A stretch of DNA of 64,000 nt from Nocardiopsis sp. TSRI0078 (GTDB lineage: Bacteria > Actinomycetota > Actinomycetes > Streptosporangiales > Streptosporangiaceae), in assembly GCF_001905145.1 (NCBI RefSeq), contig NZ_LWLB01000007.1:47157-111156 (forward strand), read 5' to 3'. This document shows positions 24,404 through 32,350 of this stretch, one piece after another. How positions within the stretch are numbered: position 1 is the stretch's first letter; every line of letters begins with the position of its first letter. A program made the translations under genes and the position numbers. The notes under the pieces were generated by a model. It was not told the DNA's origin and did not search any database. It worked only from the letters and a program-made list of their open reading frames with translations.

Positions 24404-25351
24404 CTAGTCGACCCGGCCGGCCCGGACGCGCGCCAGCCACCGCTCGGCCTCGACGAAGTCGGCGTCGGTGGCCGGGCGGGGCCGCAGCGGCGGGTTGGTC
24501 ACGGCGGCCCGCCCGTCGCGCGGGTAGCTGCCCAAAAAGCGCACGTCACGGCACACCCGCCGGATGCCCATGAGCGCCTCGCCGACCCGGGCCTCCGACA
24601 CGTGCCCCTCGGCGTCGATGCAGAAGCAGTAGCTGCCGAGCCCGTCGCCGGTGGGGCGCGACTCCAGCCTGGTGAGGTTGACCCCGCGCACGGCGAACTG
24701 GTTGAGCACCTCGATCAGGGCGCCGGGGTGGTCGTCGGCGATGAAGGCGACCAGGGACGTCAGGTCGGCCCCGGTGGGATCGGGCAGCGCGCCGGGCCGG
24801 GACAGGTAGATGAAGCGGGTGGCGGCGTCGGACCGGTCGCCGACCCCCGAGGCCAGGGCGCGCAGGCCGTACCGCTCGCCGGCGATCACCGCGCAGATCG
24901 CGGCGTCGTAGGGCGCGCCGGGCTCGGACACGGCACGCGCGGCGGCGGCCGTGGAGGAGACGGTGTGCGTGTCGGCGTCGGGAAGGTGCCGGGCGAGCCA
25001 GCCCCGGCACTGGGCGAGGGCGTGGGGGTGGGTGGCCACCCGCTTGACGTCCTCCAGGGACGTCCCGCCGCGCGCGAACAGCGCGAACTCGACGGGTATG
25101 GCCGTCTCCCCGGTGATGAGCAGCGGGGCGCCGTTGACCAGCTCGGCGATGGTGGCGGTGACGCCGCCCTCGACCGAGTTCTCCAGCGGGACCACCCCTC
25201 CGTCCGCCGCGCCGGAGCGGACCGCGTCGAAGACCGACGCGATCCCCTCGCAGGGCACGCGGGCACCGTCGGGCGCGTCCGGGCGCAGGTCGCGCAGCGC
25301 GGCTTCGGTGAAGGTGCCCTCGGGGCCGAGGTAGGCGTAGCGGTTGGGCAT
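24404..25351 (-). CDS. pheA: Prephenate dehydratase
   Basis: The 315-aa enzyme turns prephenate into phenylpyruvate for phenylalanine synthesis. The catalytic domain (about 1-185) has the N-terminal YLGPEGTFTEAAL, the VPLENSVEGGV block and the essential TRF motif (AATRFIYLS, about residue 178). A C-terminal ACT domain (about 195-275) has the ESRP motif for phenylalanine feedback inhibition and GALIEVLNQFAVRGVNLT. Length is normal for a monofunctional PheA. The DUF4446 gene lies 9 bp upstream on the same strand. Confidence 0.95.
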   Translation of the reverse strand: MPNRYAYLGPEGTFTEAALRDLRPDAPDGARVPCEGIASVFDAVRSGAADGGVVPLENSVEGGVTATIAELVNGAPLLITGETAIPVEFALFARGGTSLEDVKRVATHPHALAQCRGWLARHLPDADTHTVSSTAAAARAVSEPGAPYDAAICAVIAGERYGLRALASGVGDRSDAATRFIYLSRPGALPDPTGADLTSLVAFIADDHPGALIEVLNQFAVRGVNLTRLESRPTGDGLGSYCFCIDAEGHVSEARVGEALMGIRRVCRDVRFLGSYPRDGRAAVTNPPLRPRPATDADFVEAERWLARVRAGRVD

Positions 25352-25360
25352 GCAGCCAGG

Positions 25361-25987
25361 CTATACGGCGCCGTGGCCCGGGTGCGGCTGTCCGTTGCGG
25401 CCCGTGGGGCGCAGCGCGGTGACGAAGGGCTCCCGGTCCCCGTCGCCCCGTGCGGCCCCGGTGCCCGGTGCGGTCCCGGAGGGCGCGGCACCCGCGTGCG
25501 CGGTCCACTCCCCGCCGTCCCCGCCGTTCTCACCGGTCCCCGCGGCCGGGGGCGCGGAGCGGGCCGGGGTGCTCCCGGCCGTCATGCTCGCGCCGATCCC
25601 CTCGCCCAGGCGGGCCGAGCGGACGACCCGGTACTCCTCGGGGCTGAGCAGGATGTCGGACTCGCCGCCCACCACCGGCTTGGCGTAGGTGCGCGTCTCG
25701 GTGCGCCCGTTGATGGAGGTGACGACCACACCGTCGCCCTCGCTGTTGAGCAGTGCCAGGGAGAAGGAGCGGGCGCCCGACATCTCCTCCAGGGCGTCGT
25801 AGTGGAGTACCGCCACGTCGCGGACGGCGAGCGGGTCCACGCCCGAGGCGCCGACCTCCGCCGTCCGCTGGGCGATCATCCGGGAGTCGTTGTCGGCCAC
25901 CCGGGTCCTGGACAACGCGTACCCGCCGAGGGCGAGCGCGCCCAGACCCGAGAGCATTCCGGTCAAAGCCAGGATCGTAGTGAACAC
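25361..25987 (-). CDS. DUF4446 family membrane-anchored protein
   Basis: The 208-aa product starts with a membrane segment (MFTTILALTGMLSGLGALALGGYAL), then a conserved domain (DVAVLHYDALEEMSGARSFSLALLNSEGDGVVV, SINGRTETRTYAKPV, LSPEEYRVVRSA), which defines DUF4446. The last 70 residues are Gly/Pro/Ala-rich and look disordered. The family is widespread in Gram-positive bacteria and its role is unknown. It precedes pheA by 9 bp, so co-expression is likely. Confidence 0.85.
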   Translation of the reverse strand: MFTTILALTGMLSGLGALALGGYALSRTRVADNDSRMIAQRTAEVGASGVDPLAVRDVAVLHYDALEEMSGARSFSLALLNSEGDGVVVTSINGRTETRTYAKPVVGGESDILLSPEEYRVVRSARLGEGIGASMTAGSTPARSAPPAAGTGENGGDGGEWTAHAGAAPSGTAPGTGAARGDGDREPFVTALRPTGRNGQPHPGHGAV

Positions 25988-26023
25988 AGGGCGAGCGTAT
26001 AGCTACGCACTGAATCCATGGGG

Positions 26024-26866
26024 TTACTTGAGGCGATTTCGCCAACTCATGTGACCGACTTTGCCCGCCAGTTGCCAACCGGCCGTACGCGCGCGCTCCC
26101 GGGTCCGGTCCCACTGGCGCCGCGCCGTGGGCCGCAGCTCGCGCACCGCCAGCGCCCGCGCCACGTCCGCGAACTGGCGGGCGCGGTGCAGCTGTGCGCG
26201 CAGGTCGGTGCCGGTGGCCCGGTGCTCCAGCGGCACCTCCACCTCCAGCACCCGAAAGCCGGCGTGCAGCACGTCGATGGTCAGGCCGGTCTCCACGCCA
26301 AAGCCCGCGGCCAGCGGTTTGGCCGCCTCGAAGGCGGCGCGTGTGATGCAGCGCTGGCCGTTGAGGGGCTGCTCGGGCTCCCACCCGGTGGCCTTGCGGA
26401 CCCCGCCGCGTGCGAGCCGCACCACGAACCCGTGCCCGCCCAGGCGCGTGCGCGTGGCGGGGAAGAGGGCGATGGTCATGTCGGTCTTGCCGCCGGTGAC
26501 CGGCTCGATGAGCGGGGCGGCGTCCGCGGCGGTGGCCTCCAGGTCGGCGTCCAGGAACAGCAGGTGCCTGGGGGGACGGGCCGCTTCCTCCCCGTGCGCC
26601 TCGATGAGCCGGACGCCCTCCGCGCCCGTCTCCATCGCCGCTCCCTTACCGCGGTTGCGGCCGTGCCTGAACACGCGGGCTCCGGCGTCGAGGGCGACGT
26701 CGGCCGTACGGTCGGCGGAACCGTCGTCGACCACGACGACCAGGTCCACTCCGGGCAGGGCGCGGGCGGCCCTCACGGTGGCGCCGACCCGTGGAGCCTC
26801 GTCCTTGGCCGCGATCACCACGGCGACCCCGGTCCCCTCCGGACCGCCGTTCTCCCCCCGGAACAC
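26024..26866 (-). CDS. Family 2 glycosyltransferase
   Basis: The 280-aa GT-A enzyme has the nucleotide-binding start VAVVIAAKDEAPRVGATVRA, the VVVVDDGSADRT motif, LLFLDADLEA (DxD-type metal site) and a QPLNGQRCITRAAFE acceptor-side motif. It resembles glucosyl-3-phosphoglycerate synthase-like and polyprenol-phosphate glycosyltransferases; the C-terminus lacks membrane helices. Donor and acceptor cannot be read from sequence alone. It runs on the same strand as the DUF4446 and STAS genes, 10 bp downstream of the latter. Confidence 0.85.
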   Translation of the reverse strand: MFRGENGGPEGTGVAVVIAAKDEAPRVGATVRAARALPGVDLVVVVDDGSADRTADVALDAGARVFRHGRNRGKGAAMETGAEGVRLIEAHGEEAARPPRHLLFLDADLEATAADAAPLIEPVTGGKTDMTIALFPATRTRLGGHGFVVRLARGGVRKATGWEPEQPLNGQRCITRAAFEAAKPLAAGFGVETGLTIDVLHAGFRVLEVEVPLEHRATGTDLRAQLHRARQFADVARALAVRELRPTARRQWDRTRERARTAGWQLAGKVGHMSWRNRLK

Positions 26867-26876
26867 GCGCGCCCGC

Positions 26877-27233
26877 CTACGGGGCCGTGCCGGTCCCCGC
26901 GGCCACCGGCGACGCGTCGAGATCGGGATGGATGACGAAAACCTCGTCCAGGCCGGTCACCTCCAGGACCTTCGTGACCGCGGGCATGGGCGCCACGATC
27001 TCCAGGTCGCCGCCCTTGTGGCGGGAGCGCTTCATGGCGGAGAGCAGCACGCTGATGCCCGTCGAGTCGCAGAACTCCACCCGCGACATGTCGACGAGCA
27101 GCCGCCGCGCCCCTCCGTCCAGGGCCCCGACGAGCTCGCTGCGCAACTGGGGTGCCGTGTACAGGTCGACCTCACCGCCCACGGTTACCACCGCGACGTC
27201 TTCCTGAGACCGGCTTGATATCTTCAACTCCAC
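26877..27233 (-). CDS. STAS-domain anti-sigma factor antagonist (RsbV-like)
   Basis: The 118-aa product is a single STAS domain. The phosphorylation loop VEFCDSTGISVL carries the conserved Asp-Ser-Thr-Gly, so it can be phosphorylated by an RsbW-like kinase and reset by a PP2C phosphatase. The GTG at 27233 gives the normal family N-terminus (VELKISSRSQEDVAVVTVGGEVDL); no good ribosome-binding site precedes it. The partner-like kinase lies 126 bp upstream on the same strand. Confidence 0.88.
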   Translation of the reverse strand: MELKISSRSQEDVAVVTVGGEVDLYTAPQLRSELVGALDGGARRLLVDMSRVEFCDSTGISVLLSAMKRSRHKGGDLEIVAPMPAVTKVLEVTGLDEVFVIHPDLDASPVAAGTGTAP

Positions 27234-27359
27234 AGTCGTGACTGTAGCGGCCGCGTCACCCGCGGGCCACCTCAGCGACGGTGTTTCGCGACATCGGAGG
27301 CGTTCCCGGGCCACGCGGCACGGGCTTTCCCCGGATACGGAACCGGCCGGCGGACCCGC

Positions 27360-27974
27360 TCAGATCAGGGCGCTCCGGGCCCTCTCGTCCTCCCGGTCGT
27401 CCAGCCGCAGCTCGACGACGTCGGCCGCGTCCGGGCAGGAGATCTTCCCCAGGCTCTCGGGCAGGCCCTCGGCCGTGCCCTCCTCCTCGTCAGCGGCCCC
27501 ATCGGCGGGGATCTCCAGGACGGCCCACACCGTGGTGGTGGTCGCGTCCATCTCGGTGCCCCACCGCCCCGACAGGGTCTGGACGATGCTCAGACCCCGG
27601 CCGCCCAGGCCGGAGACGGAGGGAGGCGCCACGCGGGGCATGGTGCAGGATCCGCCGTCGCGCACCGCGATCTCCACCCAGCCGCCCGACTGCGATCCGC
27701 GGTCCGCCTCGGCGCGCCAGGACACGCCGACACTGTTCTCCGGGTTGCCGGGGGTGGGCAGGGGCCTGGCGTGGCGCAGGGCGTTGCTGACGAGTTCGCT
27801 GAGGACGAGGGCCGCGTCGTCCACGCGCTCCTCGTCGACCTTCATGGCCCGCAGGTCGCGGCACAGCCGCTGCCTGGCGTCGGTCACGCTGGCGGGGGTG
27901 TAGGGGAGCGTGACGCTCCGCTCGACCTGGTGCGGGCGGTCCCCGGCGTCGAGTGGGGTGTGGTCTCCTGACAC
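27360..27974 (-). CDS. RsbW-like anti-sigma regulatory factor (HATPase)
   Basis: The 204-aa product has a GHKL ATPase fold of the HATPase_c_2 type. The N box is VLSELVSNALRHA (about residue 63), G1 is EIAVRDGG, and GLGGRGLSIVQTLSGRWG forms the lid. This family phosphorylates STAS antagonists or binds sigma factors. Residues after about 160 form an acidic extension (ADEEEGTAEGLPE...) not usual for RsbW. No sigma factor gene is adjacent, so the client must be coded elsewhere. Confidence 0.86.
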   Translation of the reverse strand: MSGDHTPLDAGDRPHQVERSVTLPYTPASVTDARQRLCRDLRAMKVDEERVDDAALVLSELVSNALRHARPLPTPGNPENSVGVSWRAEADRGSQSGGWVEIAVRDGGSCTMPRVAPPSVSGLGGRGLSIVQTLSGRWGTEMDATTTTVWAVLEIPADGAADEEEGTAEGLPESLGKISCPDAADVVELRLDDREDERARSALI

Positions 27975-28097
27975 GTTGAATCCCTGCGCGTTCGTGCTCT
28001 CTCGGGCGGTCCGGAACCCGCCCGATGTGTGCCAGCGAATTCCACCAGGGGTGGAAATGCCCCGATCACCTCGGGAGGAAACCCACCGCGAGGTGAA

Positions 28098-30101
28098 TCA
28101 CCGGGTACGGCTCGCACGTCGGCGCGGGGATCGCTGACGTGGCAGGGGTTCTGGGCTTGATGATGTTTTTGTTGTTTCCTGTGACTCAGGTTGCCTGGGG
28201 GACGGCTCGGACCGTGTAGGGGTCCGCTCGGCGTCCTCCGGTGCGTCCTCGCGGTACAGGGGCACCGTGAACCGCATGCGCGCCCCGCGCTCCAACCGCT
28301 GGGCGGTGACGTCGCCGCCCTGGTCCCGCGCCAGCTGGCGCACGATGTACAGGCCGAGGCCGAGACCTCCGAAGCCGGAGTCGGAGTCGTCGCCGCGCAC
28401 CCCGGACTGGACGAAGCGGTCGAAGATCCGCTCCTCGTCGCCCGGCCGCAGCCCCACGCCCTCGTCGTCGACCACGACCGCGACGGCGTCGTCCTCCTCG
28501 CGGGCGCTGACGTGTACGCGCCCGCCCTCGGGCGAGAACTTCAGGGCGTTGTCCAGAAGCTGGTCCATGATCATGCTCGTGGCCAGCGGGTCCCCGGACG
28601 TGGGCGGGAGCGGCGGCAGCGCCTCCAGGGTGACGTCGTGCCGGTCGGACAGGGGGCGGAAGGCGCTGACCGCCTGCCGCAGCACCTCGGGCAGGTCGAA
28701 CCGGTCGCGGCCGGCCCGCATCTGGCCCCGGGAGACGTCCGAGCCCAGCTGGAGCCGGTCCACCAGCGTGGCCAGGGCGGAGGAGCGCTCGGCGATGGTG
28801 CCGACCGCCTGGTACTGAGAGTCCGGGCTGAGCCGGGACCACTTGCGCAGCAGCGTGGTGGCGTAGCCGTGGATGACGGTGATGGGGGTGCGCAGCTCGT
28901 GCCCGCTCGTGGCCAGGAAGGCCTCGCGTTCGTCCTCCATGGCCTTCTGCGCGGTGATGTCGCGAAAGTCCACCACCCACTCGCGAGTGCGCGGGATCTG
29001 CGCCATGAGGATCTCCAGCCAGCGCCCGTCCTTGAGCCGGTGCTTGACCGGCTGCCCGTGGCAGGCGGGCAGCGGGAAGGGCGGGTGGCGCCCCTCCACC
29101 ACCTCGGCCCCGTAGCCGGTGAGCTCCACCGCCGAGCGGTTCCACTTGAGCACCCGGCCGCCGAAGTCGAGCACGGCGATCCCGTCGGCGCTGGAGTCGG
29201 CCACCGCCTGTTCGTGGACGCGCTGGCGGTTGAGCTCCTCGTAGGCCAGCGCGTTGCCGATCGCCACGCCGGCGTGCGCCGCGAGCAGTTCGAGCAGTTC
29301 CAGCTCCACGTGGCCGACCTTGCGCTGGCTGTAGAGCGCGTACAGGGCCCCGTAGGGCCGGCCGTGCACGTTGGACACGCCCAGAGCGATGGTGTGCAGC
29401 CCGGGCAGGTCGGCCCAGACCAGGTCCTGCAGGCCGCGGGTGTCCTCGTTGGCCAGCAGCACGGACTTGCCGCTGCGCAGCAGCTCGCCGAAGAGGCTGT
29501 CGTCCAGCGCCGCGCTGAACCCCCGCAGGTCCTCCGACAGCTCGGAGATGCTCACCAGCTCCACGCGGTCCTCCTTGAGCAGGACGAAACCGCCCGCGTC
29601 CGCGCCGGTGAGCTCGGTGATGCCGCGGGAGATGCGGTCGAGCACGGTCCTGCGGCTGAGGTCGGCGTTGATGTCGACGACCACGTCGGTGAGCCGCCGC
29701 ACCAGGCGGGCCCGCTCCATCGCCGAGGATCGGGCCTGCACGTCGCTGTCGGAGGGGTAGAGGCTGAGCACCCACCCGGCGACCCCGCCGCCGGCGTCGG
29801 GCACGCGGTTGGTGTTGATCCGCACGTCGATGACCACGCCGTCCCTGCGCACCCGGCGCGTGTGGATGGACAGCGGCGTACCCGCGCGCACGTGTTCGAG
29901 CACCGCGCCGTGCTCGGCCTTCAGCTCCGCGGGGACGATCGGCAGCTCCTCCCCGAGCACCTCCTCCTCGCGCCAGCCGAACAGGCGCTCGGCGGCCGGG
30001 TTCCAGAGGGTGACTCGGAGTTCGCTGTCGACACAGACCACCGCGTCCGCTGACGCGGCCAGCACGGCTTCGGCGCTGAGGGGCGCGCGCTCGGAACTCA
30101 C
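28098..30101 (-). CDS. PAS-GAF-PAS sensor histidine kinase
   Basis: The 667-aa product lacks membrane segments, so it senses a cytoplasmic signal. It has PAS 1 (about 10-115), GAF (about 140-290), PAS 2 (about 305-410), HisKA with the phospho-acceptor His in TSGHELRTPITVIHGY (about 430) and an HATPase_c domain: N box MDQLLDNALKFSPEGG, G1 DDEGVGL, F box IFDRFVQSG and G2 GGLGLGLYI. The tail is Ser/Pro/Arg-rich. No response regulator gene adjoins it (orphan kinase). The GTG at 30101 is chosen because upstream sequence in the same frame is non-conserved Arg/Pro-rich. Confidence 0.9.
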   Translation of the reverse strand: MSSERAPLSAEAVLAASADAVVCVDSELRVTLWNPAAERLFGWREEEVLGEELPIVPAELKAEHGAVLEHVRAGTPLSIHTRRVRRDGVVIDVRINTNRVPDAGGGVAGWVLSLYPSDSDVQARSSAMERARLVRRLTDVVVDINADLSRRTVLDRISRGITELTGADAGGFVLLKEDRVELVSISELSEDLRGFSAALDDSLFGELLRSGKSVLLANEDTRGLQDLVWADLPGLHTIALGVSNVHGRPYGALYALYSQRKVGHVELELLELLAAHAGVAIGNALAYEELNRQRVHEQAVADSSADGIAVLDFGGRVLKWNRSAVELTGYGAEVVEGRHPPFPLPACHGQPVKHRLKDGRWLEILMAQIPRTREWVVDFRDITAQKAMEDEREAFLATSGHELRTPITVIHGYATTLLRKWSRLSPDSQYQAVGTIAERSSALATLVDRLQLGSDVSRGQMRAGRDRFDLPEVLRQAVSAFRPLSDRHDVTLEALPPLPPTSGDPLATSMIMDQLLDNALKFSPEGGRVHVSAREEDDAVAVVVDDEGVGLRPGDEERIFDRFVQSGVRGDDSDSGFGGLGLGLYIVRQLARDQGGDVTAQRLERGARMRFTVPLYREDAPEDAERTPTRSEPSPRQPESQETTKTSSSPEPLPRQRSPRRRASRTR

Positions 30102-30351
30102 GACGTCATAGTGCCACCCGGAGGCCCCCGAGGGGCAGTGCTTTGCGCAATCGGCGCCAAATCGACGGAGCCGGGCCTCGGACGCCCTGACCGGAAAGGG
30201 TTCACCGGGCCGCGCCCGCGGAGCACGACACCGCTCCTGGCGGCACCGCAGAACAGCGGGAGCGGCGCCGGACGCGGGGCCGACCGGACGGCGCATCCCA
30301 CCGGTCACACCCCCGACGTTTCCGGCCAGCGCGCCCGAGGGGGCAGGAAGG

Positions 30352-30684
30352 TCAGATGACGCGGGGCTCCGCGCCGTCCTCCGCCGCCAGGTCGCGGCCG
30401 GCGTGCTGCCAGGCCTGCATGCCTCCGGCGACGTTGACCGAGTCCCACCCGGCCTGGTTGAGCGCGGCGACGGCCTGAGCGGAGCGGCCGCCCACACGGC
30501 AGACGACGTAGACCCTCCGGTCCTGCGGCACCTCGGCCGCGCGCCGGCCCAGCTCGCCGAGCGGGATGTGCGTGGCGTCGGGCGCGTGGCCCGCGTTCCA
30601 CTCGTCGTCCTCGCGGACGTCGAGCACGTAGGCGTCCCCGGGCACCTCGGTGACGTCGGCCTCCGGGACCTCGCTGCCGAACAT
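30352..30684 (-). CDS. Rhodanese-like sulfurtransferase
   Basis: The 110-aa single-domain protein has the active-site loop VVCRVGGRSAQA (catalytic Cys about residue 65, CRVGGR loop) and the family start YVLDVREDDEWNAGHAPDATHIPLGEL. It should transfer sulfane sulfur to thiols or cyanide; the physiological acceptor is not known. The ATG at 30684 has AGGGGG close upstream. It is divergent from the lipoprotein gene at 30763. Confidence 0.9.
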   Translation of the reverse strand: MFGSEVPEADVTEVPGDAYVLDVREDDEWNAGHAPDATHIPLGELGRRAAEVPQDRRVYVVCRVGGRSAQAVAALNQAGWDSVNVAGGMQAWQHAGRDLAAEDGAEPRVI

Positions 30685-30762
30685 GTGACCCCCTGTGTCT
30701 GCGTACTTCGTAAAATGTGAGAATCCGGGGAACCCGGTGGGTTCTCCCCGCGTCCGAACCAT

Positions 30763-31269
30763 ATGGCTCAGTACACCTTCGCGACGGCCCTGCCGACCCG
30801 CCTCGCCGCTCTCGCAGCCCTTGGCCTGCTTATCACGGCCTGCGGCAACGAGCCCGCCGAAGTGAACGCGCCGGCCCCCCGGACCGACGAGACCACCAAT
30901 CCCTCCGACCCGGCCGAGGACCCCTCCGGCGACGCCGAGGTCCGACTGACGATCGAGCGCTCCCTGAGCGACGATGAGGCCCTGACCCCCGAAGAAGGCT
31001 ACGAGGAAGGGGTGTGGACCCTGACCTGCGGCCCCGTGGGCGGCGACCACCCCGCCCCCGAGGAGGCGTGCGAACGGATCGAGGAGGTCGGCGCGGAGCC
31101 GTTCGTCCTCGACACCTCCGACATGATGTGCACCATGCAGGTGGGCGGCCCCGAGGTCGCCCACGTGACCGGCCACATCGACGGAACCGACATCGACACC
31201 CGGTTCGACAAGCACAACGGTTGCGAGATCGAGCGCTTCGAGACCGTGGAGGCGGTGCTCAACCCCTGA
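30763..31269 (+). CDS. Lipoprotein with SSI-type (subtilisin inhibitor-like) domain
   Basis: The 168-aa product has a lipoprotein signal peptide with lipobox LLITAC (Cys about 27), an acidic Thr/Pro/Asp linker and a Streptomyces subtilisin inhibitor domain. The domain shows WTLTCGPVGGDHP, EEACERIEEVG, the reactive-site region MMCTMQVGGPEVAHVTG and the final NGCEIERF, giving the four Cys of the two SSI disulfides. By alignment to SSI the P1 residue is Met, as in SSI itself, so subtilisin-like proteases are the expected target. Most SSIs are secreted; this one should be membrane-anchored. Confidence 0.82.
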   Translation: MAQYTFATALPTRLAALAALGLLITACGNEPAEVNAPAPRTDETTNPSDPAEDPSGDAEVRLTIERSLSDDEALTPEEGYEEGVWTLTCGPVGGDHPAPEEACERIEEVGAEPFVLDTSDMMCTMQVGGPEVAHVTGHIDGTDIDTRFDKHNGCEIERFETVEAVLNP

Positions 31270-31306
31270 CCGGGGCGCACCGGTACCCGGCCACCGGCCG
31301 GCGGGA

Positions 31307-31338
31307 GGGGGAGTCGGGCCGCACGGCCCGGCTCCCCC
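31307..31338. terminator. Bidirectional terminator between the SSI gene and tenA
   Basis: GGGGGAG-T-CGGGCCG (31307-31321) pairs with CGGCCCG-G-CTCCCCC (31324-31338) with a two-base loop and one T-G wobble. The two genes converge on it. Confidence 0.75.
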
Positions 31339-31354
31339 TTCCTCCGTACCGGGG

Positions 31355-31978
31355 TCAGGCGGTGGGCGCGGTGTGGGGCGTGTCCCAGAAGGCGACCTCG
31401 TGGCGCATGCCCTCCAGGAAGAGGCGCTCCGCGCGTTCGGGGTCGGGATCGGCCTCCTCCAGCATCCTCCCGTAGTGCTCGGTGAGGGTGGTGAACTCCG
31501 GGTCGGCGTAGGTGTCGACCCACCGGCGGTAGCGCGGCTCCTCGGGGCGCTTCTCCGCCAGGGCGAGCCCGAGCTGGTTGTAGCCCCACATGCAGGGGTA
31601 GACGGCGGCGAGCCCGTCGCGGTAGTCCGCGGCGGCGTCGAGCAGCCACGCGGTGTAGGCCGCGCAGGCCGGCCCCTTGTCGCGGGTGGTCAGGTCCGCG
31701 CCGAACTCCCCGGACAGGGAGCGGTGCAGCTCCAGCTCCTCGTTGAGGGTGCTGTGCGCGATGCCCACCAGGTCGGCGAGGTGCTCGTCGGGGGCCTGCC
31801 AGGCCAGCCGGGAGAAGGCCCGCGCGTAGTCGAGCAGGTAGAGGTGGTCCTGTTCCAGCCAGTACCGGAAGGCGCGGTCGTCGAGGTCGCCCCGGGCGAT
31901 TCCGGCGACCGTCGGGTGCGCCAGCTGTTCGGCGACCAGCGGCCGCCCGATCTCATGGAGTCGTTCTGTGATTCCCAC
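31355..31978 (-). CDS. tenA: TenA/thiaminase II family protein
   Basis: The 207-aa all-helical protein matches TenA: RYWLEQDHLYLLDYARAF, the active-site Cys in YPCMWGYNQLG (about residue 130) and the C-terminal EVAFWDTP. TenA releases HMP from aminopyrimidine breakdown products of thiamine and so salvages the vitamin. The GTG at 31978 is chosen because upstream sequence is not conserved. No TPP riboswitch motif is visible in its 5' region. It is divergent from the GH3 operon and shares its 372-bp control region. Confidence 0.88.
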   Translation of the reverse strand: MGITERLHEIGRPLVAEQLAHPTVAGIARGDLDDRAFRYWLEQDHLYLLDYARAFSRLAWQAPDEHLADLVGIAHSTLNEELELHRSLSGEFGADLTTRDKGPACAAYTAWLLDAAADYRDGLAAVYPCMWGYNQLGLALAEKRPEEPRYRRWVDTYADPEFTTLTEHYGRMLEEADPDPERAERLFLEGMRHEVAFWDTPHTAPTA

Positions 31979-32079
31979 GCCCGGAGTGTCCCATCCGCCG
32001 GCTCGTGTCCTCAATGCGCCCTGTGTTCCCGATGCGGCCCGCGTCCCCCGTGGCCGATCAGGCTGACCAGCGGGTTTGT

Positions 32080-32090
32080 CGAAAGTTTCG
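32080..32090. promoter_or_regulatory. Palindrome CGAAAGTTTCG, site 1
   Basis: A perfect palindrome in the tenA-GH3 intergenic region, repeated exactly at 32263-32273. It resembles CGAA-N-TTCG type sites reported for the sugar regulator BxlR of Streptomyces. Confidence 0.7.
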
Positions 32091-32093
32091 GCA

Positions 32094-32107
32094 GGCAAGC
32101 GCTTCCC
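32094..32107. promoter_or_regulatory. LacI-family-like operator
   Basis: GGCAAGCGCTTCCC has an AAGCGCTT palindromic core and near-symmetric flanks, the pattern bound by LacI-type sugar repressors (compare TGGAAGCGCTTCCA). It lies 3 bp from CGAAAGTTTCG site 1. Confidence 0.55.
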
Positions 32108-32205
32108 ATTGATAGCCCCGACGAAACCTTCCATTTCTTCACCAGCCAAAACTTCCCCTGAACCCCAGCTCACGGCACACCTGTGACTTATATCTCTCGC
32201 AGGGG

Positions 32206-32234
32206 TTGACCAGGTCATCGCGAATACGTACATT
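32206..32234 (+). promoter_or_regulatory. Sigma70-like promoter of the GH3/ABC operon
   Basis: A -35 element TTGACC (32206-32211), 17-bp spacer and -10 element TACATT (32229-32234) point toward the GH3 gene. Transcription would start near 32241, about 110 nt before the ATG, with CGAAAGTTTCG site 2 just downstream. Confidence 0.65.
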
Positions 32235-32262
32235 CTCGTTCAGTAAGTTTCGATACTAGTTT

Positions 32263-32273
32263 CGAAAGTTTCG
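32263..32273. promoter_or_regulatory. Palindrome CGAAAGTTTCG, site 2 (operator)
   Basis: It lies about 22-32 bp past the predicted transcription start, where a bound repressor would block elongation. The flanks add further GTTTCGA half-sites at 32248-32254 and 32259-32265. Confidence 0.72.
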
Positions 32274-32350
32274 AATGACCAGTGCCCGACCTCCACCAGT
32301 CGACGGACCCCCTCTCCGCACCCCCACCGAGCACAGAAAGGCACACCTAC

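Noticed and set aside
31979..32200. TPP riboswitch upstream of tenA
   Set aside because: No CTGAGA or other conserved TPP-aptamer boxes are visible on the minus strand in this stretch.
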